64,000 bases of DNA from Maritalea myrionectae DSM 19524. GTDB lineage: Bacteria; Pseudomonadota; Alphaproteobacteria; Rhizobiales; Devosiaceae. The stretch covers positions 248,001 through 312,000 of the forward strand of contig NZ_AUHV01000004.1 in the NCBI RefSeq assembly GCF_000423365.1. The letters run 5' to 3'. Position 1 is the stretch's first letter; each line of letters begins with the position of its first letter. Of this stretch, positions 28,045-37,726 are shown piece by piece. Both the position numbers and the translations under genes were made by a program. Below the pieces are notes generated by a model. That model did no database searches and was not told the origin of the DNA. It worked only from the letters and a program-made list of their open reading frames with translations.

Positions 28045-28947
28045 CTAGGCGGTAAGGTCGCTTGGTGGTGTGAGGTCGTTGGCCAAGCAGGTTGTTGTGA
28101 TGGTGTTGGCCAGCAAACAAGCAATGGTCATGGGACCAACGCCACCGGGGACCGGGGTGATTGCGCCAGCCACTTTCGCGGCCTCAGCATATTCAACGTC
28201 ACCCACGAGCTTGGTTTTGCCCTCGCCTTTTTCTGGCGCGTCGACACGGTTGATGCCCACATCAATCACGGTCGCGCCCGGTTTAATCCAATCGCCTTTG
28301 ATCATTTCCGGCCGACCCACAGCGGCAACAATGATATCCGCTGTGCGGCAAAGCCCTGGCAAATCCTTAGTGCGCGAATGGGCGACGGTGACCGTGCAAT
28401 TGTCGCGCAGCAAAAGCTGAGACATGGGTTTGCCCACAAGGTTGGAACGGCCGATAATAACCGCGTTCATACCTTCCAATTTGCCCAATTGATCGCGGAG
28501 CAGCATTAGGCTGCCCAAGGGTGTGCATGAAACCGGGCCAGGCAGGCCGATGGCCAAACGCCCCACATTTTCCGGCGTGAAGCAATCCACATCCTTGGCG
28601 GGACTAATGCGTTTGATGATTTTATCAGCATCAATATGATCGGGCACGGGCAATTGAACGAGGATGCCATTGACGTCATCGCGCTCATTGAGTTCATCAA
28701 TCAATTTGAGCAGCTCGGCCTCGCCAGTATCTTTGGGCAATTCATATTTGAATGAATTCATGCCCACTTCTTTTGTCTGCTTGGACTTTGAATTCACATA
28801 GACCTGGCTCGCCGGATCTTCACCGACAATCACAACGGCCAAACCCGGGGTTAGCCCATGCTCGGTTTTCAGGCGCTCAACATGGTCTGCAATGCGGCGG
28901 CGCAATTGCTGCGCGAATGCCTTGCCATCAATAATCTGGGCGGTCAT
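28045..28947 (-). CDS. folD: Methylene-THF dehydrogenase/methenyl-THF cyclohydrolase
   Basis: A 300-residue bifunctional enzyme that oxidises 5,10-methylene-THF and hydrolyses methenyl-THF to 10-formyl-THF. Family motifs are [14 protein letters not shown] with the catalytic Lys, and [17 protein letters not shown] and [14 protein letters not shown]-like segments (here [16 protein letters not shown]). The ATG at 28947 overlaps the pxpA stop by one base. It is the last gene of the fhs-pxpB-pxpC-pxpA-folD operon. Confidence 0.95.
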   Translation of the reverse strand: MTAQIIDGKAFAQQLRRRIADHVERLKTEHGLTPGLAVVIVGEDPASQVYVNSKSKQTKEVGMNSFKYELPKDTGEAELLKLIDELNERDDVNGILVQLPVPDHIDADKIIKRISPAKDVDCFTPENVGRLAIGLPGPVSCTPLGSLMLLRDQLGKLEGMNAVIIGRSNLVGKPMSQLLLRDNCTVTVAHSRTKDLPGLCRTADIIVAAVGRPEMIKGDWIKPGATVIDVGINRVDAPEKGEGKTKLVGDVEYAEAAKVAGAITPVPGGVGPMTIACLLANTITTTCLANDLTPPSDLTA

Positions 28948-29723
28948 CAAGTGTCTCCTTGAGAATCTAGAAACGATTTTATTTCAATGTTTTGCTCGGC
29001 CAAGGCCTGAACAATTGCCGCAACAATGGCGACTGAATCCGGGGTATCCCCATGCACACAAATTGATTGTGCGCGCAGGGGCACAAACTGCGCATCGAGG
29101 GCGACTACGCCCTGTTTTTGAACAATGTTTTGAATGTGTTTTGTGATGTGCAGGACATCATGCAATACCGCGCCATCCAAGCTGCGCGACGCCAATTGGC
29201 CGTCAGCTGTATAGGCGCGATCCGCAAACGCTTCATCATAAACCTTTAGACCGTGCGCCTTTGCCGCCTTGGTCTGTTCGGAATTGGCCAGCGCTAAGAT
29301 GCTTAGATTTGGGTCAAACTCGCGGATAATGCGCATTACATGATCTGCTGTTTCAGCCTGCTCCGCGGCCATATTGGCCAGTGCGCCGTGTACCTTTACG
29401 TAACGCGCTTTGGTGCCTTGTGCCGCTGCCAAAGATTGAAACCGATCCAGTTGACGCAACAATTGATCGCGGAGCTGATCAAATGAAAGGTTGAGGCGGG
29501 TACGGCCAAAGTTCTCTTTGTCTTCAAACCCCGGATGTGCGCCGATCGACACATTGTGGGCTAAAGCTAAACCGATGGAACGTGCCATGGTTTCCTCATC
29601 ACCTGCGTGACCGCCACAGGCGATGTTTGCGCTGGAAATCAGCGGCATTAGCGCTTCGTCGGTTCCGGCGCCCTCGCCCAAATCCGCATTTAGATCAATG
29701 CTGGTGATGGGCGATTGCGTCAT
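28947..29723 (-). CDS. pxpA: 5-oxoprolinase subunit A (LamB/YcsF family)
   Basis: A 258-residue LamB/YcsF protein, subunit A of the three-part bacterial 5-oxoprolinase that opens pyroglutamate to glutamate with ATP. Motifs are [35 protein letters not shown], and [11 protein letters not shown] near the C-terminus, all with conserved Asp/His. It overlaps pxpC by four bases and folD by one, so translation is coupled. Confidence 0.92.
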   Translation of the reverse strand: MTQSPITSIDLNADLGEGAGTDEALMPLISSANIACGGHAGDEETMARSIGLALAHNVSIGAHPGFEDKENFGRTRLNLSFDQLRDQLLRQLDRFQSLAAAQGTKARYVKVHGALANMAAEQAETADHVMRIIREFDPNLSILALANSEQTKAAKAHGLKVYDEAFADRAYTADGQLASRSLDGAVLHDVLHITKHIQNIVQKQGVVALDAQFVPLRAQSICVHGDTPDSVAIVAAIVQALAEQNIEIKSFLDSQGDT

Positions 29724-30622
29724 AAGAGCTGCTGCGCTTTCTCTAAGCTGATGGACTGAAATCTGATGCGGGTGTTTGGCCGCAATTGGGCCGCACGGTC
29801 AAGGTCTTTATCGATTAATGTTGCAATTCGTGGATAGCCACCAGTGGGCTGATGGTCGCGCATCAAAATCACCGGCGTGCCCTCACCCAATATCTGTATA
29901 TCTCCGGGCACCACAGCATCAGACACCAGCCCGAGCTTTTCAATGTCGGAAAACCGGTTATCAGGATCATTCAGGCGCACGCCCATACGATCAGTTGAAG
30001 CGGAGATTTCAAACGGGCTTTGGAACAGGCTTTGCCATGACCCCTTGCCCAAAAGGTCCGCATGCAAGCCGGGCAACACGCGCAAGACAATGTCTGCATC
30101 CGGTTCAATCAAAGGCACTTCGCCATAGTTTATGTCCGTGGTGATTTTATCGCCATCAACAAGCGGGATGACATCGCCAATGGAGAGTGGTTTTCCATCA
30201 AGTCCGCCAATTTGCGCCGCAAGATTGGTGGCCTTGCTGCCCAATATTGTTGGCGCGTCGATGTCCCGGTCAAAGCGGACATAGCCATACATGCCAGATG
30301 GTCCGGTTTTGATGTCGACCTGGTCGCCATCCTCAAGCTGCGCCTTAAGCGGCCAAGATTGCTGGATGCCGTTGATGGTGCACATAAATTCGCCGCCCGC
30401 CGCCGCCATCATCGCCGGCTCGCCGTGAAAACTAAAGGCGAGGCCCAGCATGGTGAATTCCAATGCGGTTGGCGCGCCTTCACCCAACAGTTGAACAGTT
30501 TGATAAAAGGCTGGACGATCCATCGGCCCACTGGCGGAAACACCATATTTGAGGCCATCGTCACGCCCCGCATCTTGTACGGTTGAATGGGGAGATACAC
30601 GCTGAAGCACGATCTTAGACAT
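29720..30622 (-). CDS. pxpC: 5-oxoprolinase subunit C (biotin-dependent carboxyltransferase family)
   Basis: A 300-residue KipA/PxpC protein. The early segment STVQDAGRDDGLKYGVSASGPMD is the family signature. With PxpB it forms the ATP-dependent part of the 5-oxoprolinase complex. The ATG at 30622 is preferred because it overlaps the pxpB stop by eight bases and starts MSKIVLQRVSPHSTVQD, as in homologues. Confidence 0.9.
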   Translation of the reverse strand: MSKIVLQRVSPHSTVQDAGRDDGLKYGVSASGPMDRPAFYQTVQLLGEGAPTALEFTMLGLAFSFHGEPAMMAAAGGEFMCTINGIQQSWPLKAQLEDGDQVDIKTGPSGMYGYVRFDRDIDAPTILGSKATNLAAQIGGLDGKPLSIGDVIPLVDGDKITTDINYGEVPLIEPDADIVLRVLPGLHADLLGKGSWQSLFQSPFEISASTDRMGVRLNDPDNRFSDIEKLGLVSDAVVPGDIQILGEGTPVILMRDHQPTGGYPRIATLIDKDLDRAAQLRPNTRIRFQSISLEKAQQLL

Positions 30623-31319
30623 TATCGGCCTCCGCAGATTGAAATTGCACCACATCACCGGGACAAAGCTGCACTGGCGGGTCGCGCTGCAAATCGAAAT
30701 TGTTCAGATGGCAGTGGCCTATCACACTCCAACCTGTGCGGATGGGCACACTGGTGATCGCTGTTTGCCCCGCGGCAAACAAAACTGACCCCGGCGGGAC
30801 ATTCTCGCGCATTTGCGCCCGCCGCGGATAGTGCTGCCAATTTTCATGCAAACCCAAATACACAAACCCGGGGGAAAACCCTAAGGCCAACACATCAAGT
30901 ACATTGGCTGTGTGCTGGGCGATGAAATCTTGACCAGTTAGTTTGAGATCACGATGTACAGCGTCGAAATCCGGTCCATTCTCCCCGCCATAAGAAACTG
31001 TGATCAATTTTGGATCAGTGCCGATTTGCGGCCGTTCCTTTTCCAAATCAAAGGAAGCAAGCAGCATTTGCAGCTCTTGTCGCAACACCGAAAAGCTGGT
31101 GCGTTTGGGATTGTACCGCACCAAGCAGGACAACAAATTGGAATTGGCACCCACGATATAGGGTGCCAATTTTTCTTGAACCAATTGCGTAAATTGGATG
31201 GCTTGCCGATTGGCGTTCAGGCGCAATTGCGTATCAAAAACCACAAGAATGGCTTTATCGCCCAGCGGTTGCAATTTTATGCGTGCGCGAGGCGGCGTAT
31301 GTGGTTCTGATTCACTCAT
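30615..31319 (-). CDS. pxpB: 5-oxoprolinase subunit B (KipI family)
   Basis: A 234-residue KipI/PxpB protein, cyclophilin-like in the C-terminal half. Family motifs include the GFSPGFVYLGL segment and the PRRAQMRENVPPGSVLFAAGQTAITS stretch. It follows fhs with an 8-base gap and overlaps pxpC by eight bases. Family members named KipI were first known as kinase inhibitors, but the pxpB-pxpC-pxpA order argues for 5-oxoprolinase. Confidence 0.9.
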   Translation of the reverse strand: MSESEPHTPPRARIKLQPLGDKAILVVFDTQLRLNANRQAIQFTQLVQEKLAPYIVGANSNLLSCLVRYNPKRTSFSVLRQELQMLLASFDLEKERPQIGTDPKLITVSYGGENGPDFDAVHRDLKLTGQDFIAQHTANVLDVLALGFSPGFVYLGLHENWQHYPRRAQMRENVPPGSVLFAAGQTAITSVPIRTGWSVIGHCHLNNFDLQRDPPVQLCPGDVVQFQSAEADNV

Positions 31320-31327
31320 ATATTGCC

Positions 31328-33004
31328 TTAGAACAACCCCTCTATTTGACCGGCCTCATCCAATTTGATCGCTTCTGCCGATGGTACTTTCGGCAAGCCT
31401 GGCATGGTCATGATTTCACCGCAAATTGCCACGATGAACCCAGCCCCTGCCGATAAACGCACTTCGCGCACTGGAATCGAATGTCCTGTTGGTGCGCCAC
31501 GTTCGTTTGGATCTGTCGTGAAGGAATATTGCGTTTTCGCCATGCAGATTGGCAAGGCGCCATATCCCGCTTTTTCCCAATTTTTCAATTGCGTCGCGAT
31601 TTTTTTATCGATCACGACCTCATCAGCACGGTAAATCTCTTTGGCGATGGTTTCAATTTTTGCCGCAAGGCCCAAATCATCGGCGTATAGCGGCGCAAAT
31701 TGACCTTCGAAATTGTCGATCATGTCGACCACATGCGCTGCCAGGGCTTTTGTTCCCTCCGAGCCGTGCTCCCAATGCTGGCACAAAATCGCTTTCGCGC
31801 CTTGTCCTTCAACATAGGCTTTAAGAGCTTCAACTTCTGCATCAGTGTCGGTGACGAAATGATTGATGGCAACGACGGCGGGCACACCAAATTTTTTGAT
31901 GTTTTCCAAGTGGCGTCCAAGGTTGGCACACCCTTTTTTGAGCGCCTCAACATTTTCACCGCCCAACTCGTCTTTGGCCAAGCCGCCATTCATCTTAAGG
32001 GCGCGCACCGTGGCCACCACGACCACCGCGTTGGGCGATAGTCCCGCCTTGCGACACTTGATGTCAAAGAACTTCTCTGCGCCCAAATCGGCACCGAAGC
32101 CTGCCTCTGTGACCACATAGTCGGCGAGTTTTAGTGCTGTTTTGGTGGCGATAACAGAGTTGCAGCCATGGGCAATGTTGGCGAACGGGCCACCGTGAAT
32201 AAAGGCGGGATTGTTTTCCAGTGTTTGCACAAGGTTGGGCTGCATGGCTTGTTGTAACAACACCGTCATGGCGCCATCTGCCTTGATGTCACGGCAATAA
32301 ACTGGCGTCCGGTCGCGACGATAGGCGACGATGATATTGCCCAAGCGCCGCTGCAGATCTTCCAGATCTTCTGCCAAACAAAGGATGGCCATGATTTCGG
32401 ATGCCACTGTGATGTCGAACCCGGCTTCCCGGGGGAAACCATTGGTGACACCACCCAAAGATGTGACGACCGAACGCAAGGCGCGATCATTCATATCCAA
32501 CACCCGCCGCCATGTAATGCGACGCACGTCAATTTCTTCGGCATTGCCCCAATAAACATGGTTGTCGATCATGGCTGACAGCAAATTGTGCGCCGATGTA
32601 ATGGCGTGAAAATCGCCCGTGAAATGGAGATTGATGTCTTCCATCGGTACGACCTGCGCATAACCGCCACCAGCGGCACCGCCTTTCATGCCAAAGCATG
32701 GGCCGAGCGACGGTTCACGAATACAAATTGCGGCGTTTTTACCGATGGCATTTAGCCCATCGCCCAAGCCCACCGTGGTCGTGGTTTTGCCTTCCCCCGC
32801 AGGGGTTGGGTTGATGGCGGTGACCAGGATTAGCTTGCCATCCTCTTTATTGGCTTGGGATTTGATAAACTCTTGAGAAACTTTGGCTTTGTCATGCCCA
32901 AAAGGCAAAAGATGGTCTGATGGAATGCCAAGTTTTTCACCAACTTGCGCAATTGGTTGCTTGCGCGCTGCCCGCGCGATTTCAATATCTGATTTATATG
33001 TCAT
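31328..33004 (-). CDS. fhs: Formate--tetrahydrofolate ligase
   Basis: A 558-residue enzyme that makes 10-formyl-THF from formate, THF and ATP, or the reverse, yielding ATP. The P-loop [19 protein letters not shown] and the [20 protein letters not shown] segment identify it. The ATG at 33004 ([15 protein letters not shown]) gives the usual length; the longer open frame adds 58 residues unlike the family. It is the first gene of the operon that ends with folD. Confidence 0.95.
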   Translation of the reverse strand: MTYKSDIEIARAARKQPIAQVGEKLGIPSDHLLPFGHDKAKVSQEFIKSQANKEDGKLILVTAINPTPAGEGKTTTTVGLGDGLNAIGKNAAICIREPSLGPCFGMKGGAAGGGYAQVVPMEDINLHFTGDFHAITSAHNLLSAMIDNHVYWGNAEEIDVRRITWRRVLDMNDRALRSVVTSLGGVTNGFPREAGFDITVASEIMAILCLAEDLEDLQRRLGNIIVAYRRDRTPVYCRDIKADGAMTVLLQQAMQPNLVQTLENNPAFIHGGPFANIAHGCNSVIATKTALKLADYVVTEAGFGADLGAEKFFDIKCRKAGLSPNAVVVVATVRALKMNGGLAKDELGGENVEALKKGCANLGRHLENIKKFGVPAVVAINHFVTDTDAEVEALKAYVEGQGAKAILCQHWEHGSEGTKALAAHVVDMIDNFEGQFAPLYADDLGLAAKIETIAKEIYRADEVVIDKKIATQLKNWEKAGYGALPICMAKTQYSFTTDPNERGAPTGHSIPVREVRLSAGAGFIVAICGEIMTMPGLPKVPSAEAIKLDEAGQIEGLF

Positions 33005-33180
33005 TTCTGTCCCCACAGATTTTTTGAGCCGATTAAACGCGTTAGAACTGTAATTGTCTAGCCCACCAATGCGCACAGCCGAGTTACTGCGGGTAATCCT
33101 TTGCCTGATCTGTCTTTGCTGCCCTAGCGTAGTCAAAGCAACAGCCATAAACTTGCTCAGTTCGATCTCAAGGACCACCT

Positions 33181-34707
33181 ATGCGCAACCTCATCTTGAT
33201 TCTCGGTGATCAGCTTTCGCACGACATCAGCAGCCTGGCTGAGTTCGATCCGGCTCAAGATCATATTTTGATGTGCGAAGTGTGGGATGAAGCGACTTTT
33301 GTGAAGCACCACAAAAAGAAGATCGCATTTCTATTTTCAGCCATGCGGCATTTTGCGAATGAGCTTGAGGCAAAGGGGTATCCGATTACCTATGTTCAGC
33401 TCGACGATGCCAAGAATACCGGATCGTTTTCTGGCGAGGTGAAGCGGGCTCTTGATCGGTTTTCGCCTGACAAAGTGGTTGTCACCTTACCCGGTGAATA
33501 TCGCGTGTTGGAAGAGATCAAATCTTGGTCCAAACGGTTCGATATTGACGTGGATATGCGTGAGGATGATCGGTTTTTCGTGTCGCCAGACTGGTTCAGG
33601 AAATGGGCCCACGGGCGCAAAAGCCTGCGGATGGAATATTTCTATCGCCAGTTGCGGCAAGACAATCGGATATTGATGGATGGAGACAAGCCCGAAGGCG
33701 GCAAGTGGAATTATGACCAAGAAAACCGCAAGCCGCCCAGCGATGGCATGGATGTGCCCGCGCCCTATCGTGGGCAGATTGATGAGATAACTCAGCAATG
33801 TATCGCGCTGGTGGCGGACAGATTCGGCGATCATTTTGGCGATCTTGAACCGTTTTATTTCGCCGTCACCCGCGATCAGGCACTTTATGCCTTGGATAAG
33901 TTCTTTGAAGAAAGGTTTAGCCGGTTTGGTGATTATCAGGACGCGATGATTCAGGGCGAGCCCTGGATGTTTCACAGCCACATAAGCTTTTATCTAAATT
34001 GCGGGTTGCTCAACCCGCATGAAGTGGTGAAACGCGCCGAATTTGCTTATTATGACGGGCAAGCGCCCCTCAATGCGGTGGAAGGTTTTATCCGGCAAAT
34101 CTTGGGCTGGCGCGAATATGTGCGCGGCATCTATTGGCTGAGAATGCCTGAATATGCTGAAGAAAATGCGCTGGAGGCAAAGCGGAACTTGCCCTGGTTT
34201 TTCTGGACGGGCGAAACGCAAATGAATTGCTTGCGTCAGTGCATTCTGGAAACAAAAGAAAATGCATATGCTCATCATATTCATCGCTTGATGGTGCTGG
34301 GCAATTTTGCCTTGCTGGCGGGGATAGATCCAAAACAAGTCAATGAGTGGTACTTGATTGTCTATGCCGATGCATTTGAGTGGGTTGAGCTGCCCAATGT
34401 TACGGGCATGATCCTATATGCGGATGGCGGAATGCTTGCCAGCAAGCCCTATGCGGCCAGCGGCGCCTACATTAATCGCATGTCTAACTATTGCGAGAAT
34501 TGCTCCTATAAGGTGACGCAAAAGAACGGGCCAAAGGCCTGTCCTTTCAACTATCTCTACTGGGATTTTTTTGCGCGCAATCAGGAAAAGCTGAAAGGCA
34601 ATCCACGCCTTAACAATCCATATGGCACGCTCAACCGCATGACCGACGAAAAGCGCAAGGCGATCTCCTCCGATTCCGAACGGTTTCTGAGCCAGCTTGA
34701 TGACTAG
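33181..34707 (+). CDS. phrB: Iron-sulfur bacterial photolyase/cryptochrome, PhrB (6-4) type
   Basis: A 508-residue FeS-BCP protein. It starts LILILGDQLSHDISSL. The four [4Fe-4S] ligands C350, C438, C441 and C454, as known for the Agrobacterium PhrB, fall at exactly those positions here (MNCLRQC, NYCENC and KACPF). Such enzymes repair (6-4) photoproducts using FAD and a lumazine antenna. It is divergent from fhs with 176 bases between. Confidence 0.93.
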   Translation: MRNLILILGDQLSHDISSLAEFDPAQDHILMCEVWDEATFVKHHKKKIAFLFSAMRHFANELEAKGYPITYVQLDDAKNTGSFSGEVKRALDRFSPDKVVVTLPGEYRVLEEIKSWSKRFDIDVDMREDDRFFVSPDWFRKWAHGRKSLRMEYFYRQLRQDNRILMDGDKPEGGKWNYDQENRKPPSDGMDVPAPYRGQIDEITQQCIALVADRFGDHFGDLEPFYFAVTRDQALYALDKFFEERFSRFGDYQDAMIQGEPWMFHSHISFYLNCGLLNPHEVVKRAEFAYYDGQAPLNAVEGFIRQILGWREYVRGIYWLRMPEYAEENALEAKRNLPWFFWTGETQMNCLRQCILETKENAYAHHIHRLMVLGNFALLAGIDPKQVNEWYLIVYADAFEWVELPNVTGMILYADGGMLASKPYAASGAYINRMSNYCENCSYKVTQKNGPKACPFNYLYWDFFARNQEKLKGNPRLNNPYGTLNRMTDEKRKAISSDSERFLSQLDD

Positions 34708-34964
34708 GCAACTTGTGCTGATGCGGTGAGAGGCGCATTTATGCCAGCAATCAGAATACACCATTTTTCACATCTTGCCGGACCACCCGCCGCATTGGCC
34801 GGAGAATCGGAGGTTGATCTTGAGTATGATGAATTGCGCTAGTTGGCGGCGGCGATCTCTCACCTGATGCAATGGCTTTTCTTCGTGCACGAACAAAAAC
34901 GGAGCTTGCGCAAGGCGCCATCCCGGATAAACTTTGCAAAGTTTTATTAGTTTGGAAAATTGAG

Positions 34965-35600
34965 ATGTCTGGTGTTTCGCGCGTTTTGTCTTGGTTCGGT
35001 GTTTTTGCAGGCTTCGGCTTCCTGACGCTACAATTTATCATCACCATTCAGGCTCGGCTGGAACTGGGTGATAATCTGCTTGGTGCGTTATGGTTTTTGC
35101 TGACCTTTTTCACCGTTTTGAGCAATATCGGCGTATTGGCAGTGCACATCTCTGCGCGCTTTGACTGGTCGCATTTTGCGTGGTTTCGACGCGCTTATGT
35201 GCGCACCATGTTGGCCGCGCTGATCTTGATTGTGATGGTTGTTTATCATTTGGTGCTTGCCCCCTTGTGGCAGCCAGAAGGATTTTTCGCCATCGCCAAT
35301 ATCGGCCTGCACTATATAACACCTCTAATTTATCTTGCTTGGTGGGTGCTTTTCCGCCGTGAATACGCCGCAACCTTTGGTGATATTCCTGCTATGCTCC
35401 TTCCGCCCGTGCTGTATTTGATTTGGGCCATGGCGCGTGGCCTTGCGATTGGGGAATACCCCTACCCGTTTTTGGATATGGCAGAACTCGGATTTGGCCG
35501 CACCGCGCTGAATAGTGCTGCATTGTTTTTGTCCATCGGCCTGCTCTATAGCCTGTTTATTCTTTTAGAACGGCGATTGCCGCGGGCAAAATTACTTTAG
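34965..35600 (+). CDS. Pr6Pr-family-like membrane protein
   Basis: A 211-residue protein with about six membrane helices and the FFTVLSNIGVLAV segment seen in Pr6Pr (FAR-17a/AIG1-like) proteins. Their bacterial function is unclear. The ATG at 34965 is chosen since the protein then begins with the first helix; an in-frame start at 34872 would add a charged extension. The 257 bases between it and phrB show no convincing gene. Confidence 0.6.
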   Translation: MSGVSRVLSWFGVFAGFGFLTLQFIITIQARLELGDNLLGALWFLLTFFTVLSNIGVLAVHISARFDWSHFAWFRRAYVRTMLAALILIVMVVYHLVLAPLWQPEGFFAIANIGLHYITPLIYLAWWVLFRREYAATFGDIPAMLLPPVLYLIWAMARGLAIGEYPYPFLDMAELGFGRTALNSAALFLSIGLLYSLFILLERRLPRAKLL

Positions 35601-35618
35601 CTCTGCATCCAAACTGTA

Positions 35619-35648
35619 TAAGCTCAAGTTCAAGTGAACTGGAGCTTA
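35619..35648. promoter_or_regulatory. MerR-type operator: 30-base imperfect palindrome
   Basis: Arms TAAGCTCAAGTTCA and TGAACTGGAGCTTA pair at 13 of 14 positions around a central AG. It lies three bases before the MerR start at 35652. The CTCAAGTT core resembles half-sites of SoxR-type MerR operators, though the spacing differs. Autoregulation of the MerR gene is the natural reading. Confidence 0.65.
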
Positions 35649-35651
35649 TTG

Positions 35652-36071
35652 ATGATTGATATTGCCCAACTGTCTAAAAAGACGGGCCTGCCCGCCTCCA
35701 AGCTGCGTTATTATGACGAAATGGGGCTCATCCAGTCCGTTGGGCGGAAAGGATTGAAGCGCTTGTTTGATGCGGACGCTGAAATGCGGTTGTCACTTAT
35801 TGCGTTGGGCCAGAACGCCGGGTTTTCGCTGGATGAAATAAAAGACATGTTCGGGGCGAAAGAAAGTGTGAAGATAGATCGCGGAAAGCTTCAACATAAA
35901 GCGGAACAATTGGATCGGAAAATTGAAAAGCTAAAGGCCATGCGAGACGGATTGCGTCATGCAGCGGAGTGTCCGCATGAAGACCATTTTCAATGCCTAA
36001 CTTTTCAACGCCTTATGAAAGTGGCCAGTGCACCGCGGCACCAAACGCAGAGATCGGGACGGCAGTTATGA
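35652..36071 (+). CDS. MerR-family transcriptional regulator
   Basis: A 139-residue regulator. The N-terminal winged helix has IAQLSKKTGLPASKLRYYDEMGLIQSVGRKGLKRLF, the MerR signature. A dimerisation coiled coil follows, then CPHEDHFQCLTFQRLM, a Cys/His motif that could sense a metal or thiol. ATG at 35652 (an upstream GTG at 35634 lies inside the palindrome). Its stop overlaps the ArsR start (ATGA). Confidence 0.85.
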   Translation: MIDIAQLSKKTGLPASKLRYYDEMGLIQSVGRKGLKRLFDADAEMRLSLIALGQNAGFSLDEIKDMFGAKESVKIDRGKLQHKAEQLDRKIEKLKAMRDGLRHAAECPHEDHFQCLTFQRLMKVASAPRHQTQRSGRQL

Positions 36072-36376
36072 TGGATAATCTCAATAATTCGAGCGGAATT
36101 GACGCCGCCTTGTTGGAATTTTGCCAAGCACTCGCCAACAAAAACCGACAGCGGATTCTGTTCGAAATCTTCACGGACAAGAGTGAACATAAAGTGGGCG
36201 AAATTGCCGAAAAGTCGGGTCTTGCCATTTCCACGGTCTCTGAGCATCTGACTCAGATGAAGAAAGCAGGCATTCTCACCTCGCGCCGTGCGGACAATGT
36301 TGTGTTCTATAAAGTCAATAAAGAAGGCATTTCGCAGTTTTTGCGCCATATTGAGACCTGGCTGACCTGCTGTTGA
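36068..36376 (+). CDS. ArsR-family helix-turn-helix regulator
   Basis: A 102-residue winged-helix protein. ANKNRQRILFEIF, KVGEIAEKSGLAISTVSEHLTQMKKAGIL and the wing RADNVVFYKV are ArsR-like. The protein ends TCC, a terminal Cys pair that might sense metal or redox state. It is translationally coupled to the MerR gene (ATGA overlap), an unusual pairing of two regulator families in one transcript. Confidence 0.85.
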   Translation: MMDNLNNSSGIDAALLEFCQALANKNRQRILFEIFTDKSEHKVGEIAEKSGLAISTVSEHLTQMKKAGILTSRRADNVVFYKVNKEGISQFLRHIETWLTCC

Positions 36377-36443
36377 GTTTGGGTTGCAATTCATTCAAAT
36401 ATCTATTATTTCGTATTTTCCCGAAATTACGAAGAGTGTAGGT

Positions 36444-37616
36444 ATGAGCAGGTTGTTTGTTGGCACTGTGGTGGTTCTTGCCGCCATCGTTTTTGGCACT
36501 TGGTCGCTTTATCTGGAGCCTAAGCTCACACTATTTTCTCCGGACCAACGCCTGCACCATTTCGCACATATGGAAAAAGTGTTTCCCAGTCGCACCATCA
36601 AGGCAGGTGACAATAGGCATGAGTGGACAGTTGCGTTGCGGGATATTGCGGCAAATTATCGGTTCGACGGCACGCAACGCCAGCGCGAAGAGTTTCTCAC
36701 GCGCACCAACTCAACATCGCTGCTGGTGATCAAAGATGGCACGATTGTGCATGAGGAATATCGGCATGGATATGATCAGCAGAGCCGTGCAACCTCCTTC
36801 TCCGTCGCTAAATCCGTGGTCGCGACGCTGATGCAAATTGCGCGGCAGGAGGGCAAAATCGACAGCTTTGACGATCCGGTGGTGAAATATCTGCCGGAGA
36901 TGGCCGAAAGCGGATTTGCCCGCGCCAGCCTTGAGCATGTGCTGAACATGTCTTCCGGCATCGCGTTTACCGAAATCTACGAAGATGAAAGCGCCGATAG
37001 CTACACCATATTCGAACGCCTGTTCCTGAAGTTCCAGCCGTTGAAAACGGTGACGGCCAACTATGGCAGCCAGAATGCGCCCGGTGAGACGTTTTACTAT
37101 GCCAGCATCAACACACAGCTGTTGGCGCAGGTGCTGATGGCTGTTTATGAAAAAAGCCTCAGCGAGCTCGTTGAAACGAGGCTGTGGCAGCCGCTCGGCA
37201 TGGGCAACGATGCGACATGGAACACCGACATTTACGGCACAGAGATTGGCTTTATGGCGCTTAACGCCACACCGCGCGACTTTGCCCGCTTTGGCTTGAT
37301 GATCAGTCAGATGGGGCGCGTGGGCGATGCTCAAATCGTCGATGCCGATTGGATCGATCACATCCGGACCGCACCAGAACCCTATCTACAGCGCGGCCAA
37401 ATCTATGATGCCTGGGGTTATCACCACCAATGGTGGCTGCCAGAAGGCCGCACCCAAGACTTTGCTGCCATCGGCATTTGGGGCCAAATGATCTATATCC
37501 ACCCAGAAAAGCAACTCGTGATTGTTAAAACAGGCGCGGACCCTGGTTTCCATAACCATGAGATTGAAGCCATTGCGTTATTTCGGGCGATTGGGGAAGA
37601 ACTGGCGGTGGAGTGA
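36444..37616 (+). CDS. Serine hydrolase, beta-lactamase class C/PBP4* type
   Basis: A 390-residue exported or membrane-anchored protein: an N-terminal hydrophobic helix (LFVGTVVVLAAIVFGTW) precedes the hydrolase domain. The SxxK motif is S120-V-A-K123, and a YAS sequence near residue 218 is the likely second motif. Members hydrolyse esters, peptides or lactams; the substrate is unknown. ATG at 36444 starts right before the helix. Confidence 0.85.
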   Translation: MSRLFVGTVVVLAAIVFGTWSLYLEPKLTLFSPDQRLHHFAHMEKVFPSRTIKAGDNRHEWTVALRDIAANYRFDGTQRQREEFLTRTNSTSLLVIKDGTIVHEEYRHGYDQQSRATSFSVAKSVVATLMQIARQEGKIDSFDDPVVKYLPEMAESGFARASLEHVLNMSSGIAFTEIYEDESADSYTIFERLFLKFQPLKTVTANYGSQNAPGETFYYASINTQLLAQVLMAVYEKSLSELVETRLWQPLGMGNDATWNTDIYGTEIGFMALNATPRDFARFGLMISQMGRVGDAQIVDADWIDHIRTAPEPYLQRGQIYDAWGYHHQWWLPEGRTQDFAAIGIWGQMIYIHPEKQLVIVKTGADPGFHNHEIEAIALFRAIGEELAVE

Positions 37617-37726
37617 TCTGGCAATAGAAAGTGTGAGCTGTCTTTATGTCAAATTAACTGGAATGCTTAGCAGCCCAATCACGGGCGTGCTGCAAAATTT
37701 CTGAATTGAGATCTCTTATTATTTGA

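Noticed and set aside
27934-28509. 191-codon plus-strand frame antisense to folD
   Set aside because: It spans the folD terminator and lies opposite the conserved FolD motifs; shadow frame.
34741-34842. 33-codon frame between photolyase and the Pr6Pr-like gene
   Set aside because: A purine-rich stretch precedes its ATG, but there is no recognisable protein and the same frame continues past the TAG for 35 more codons without meaning.
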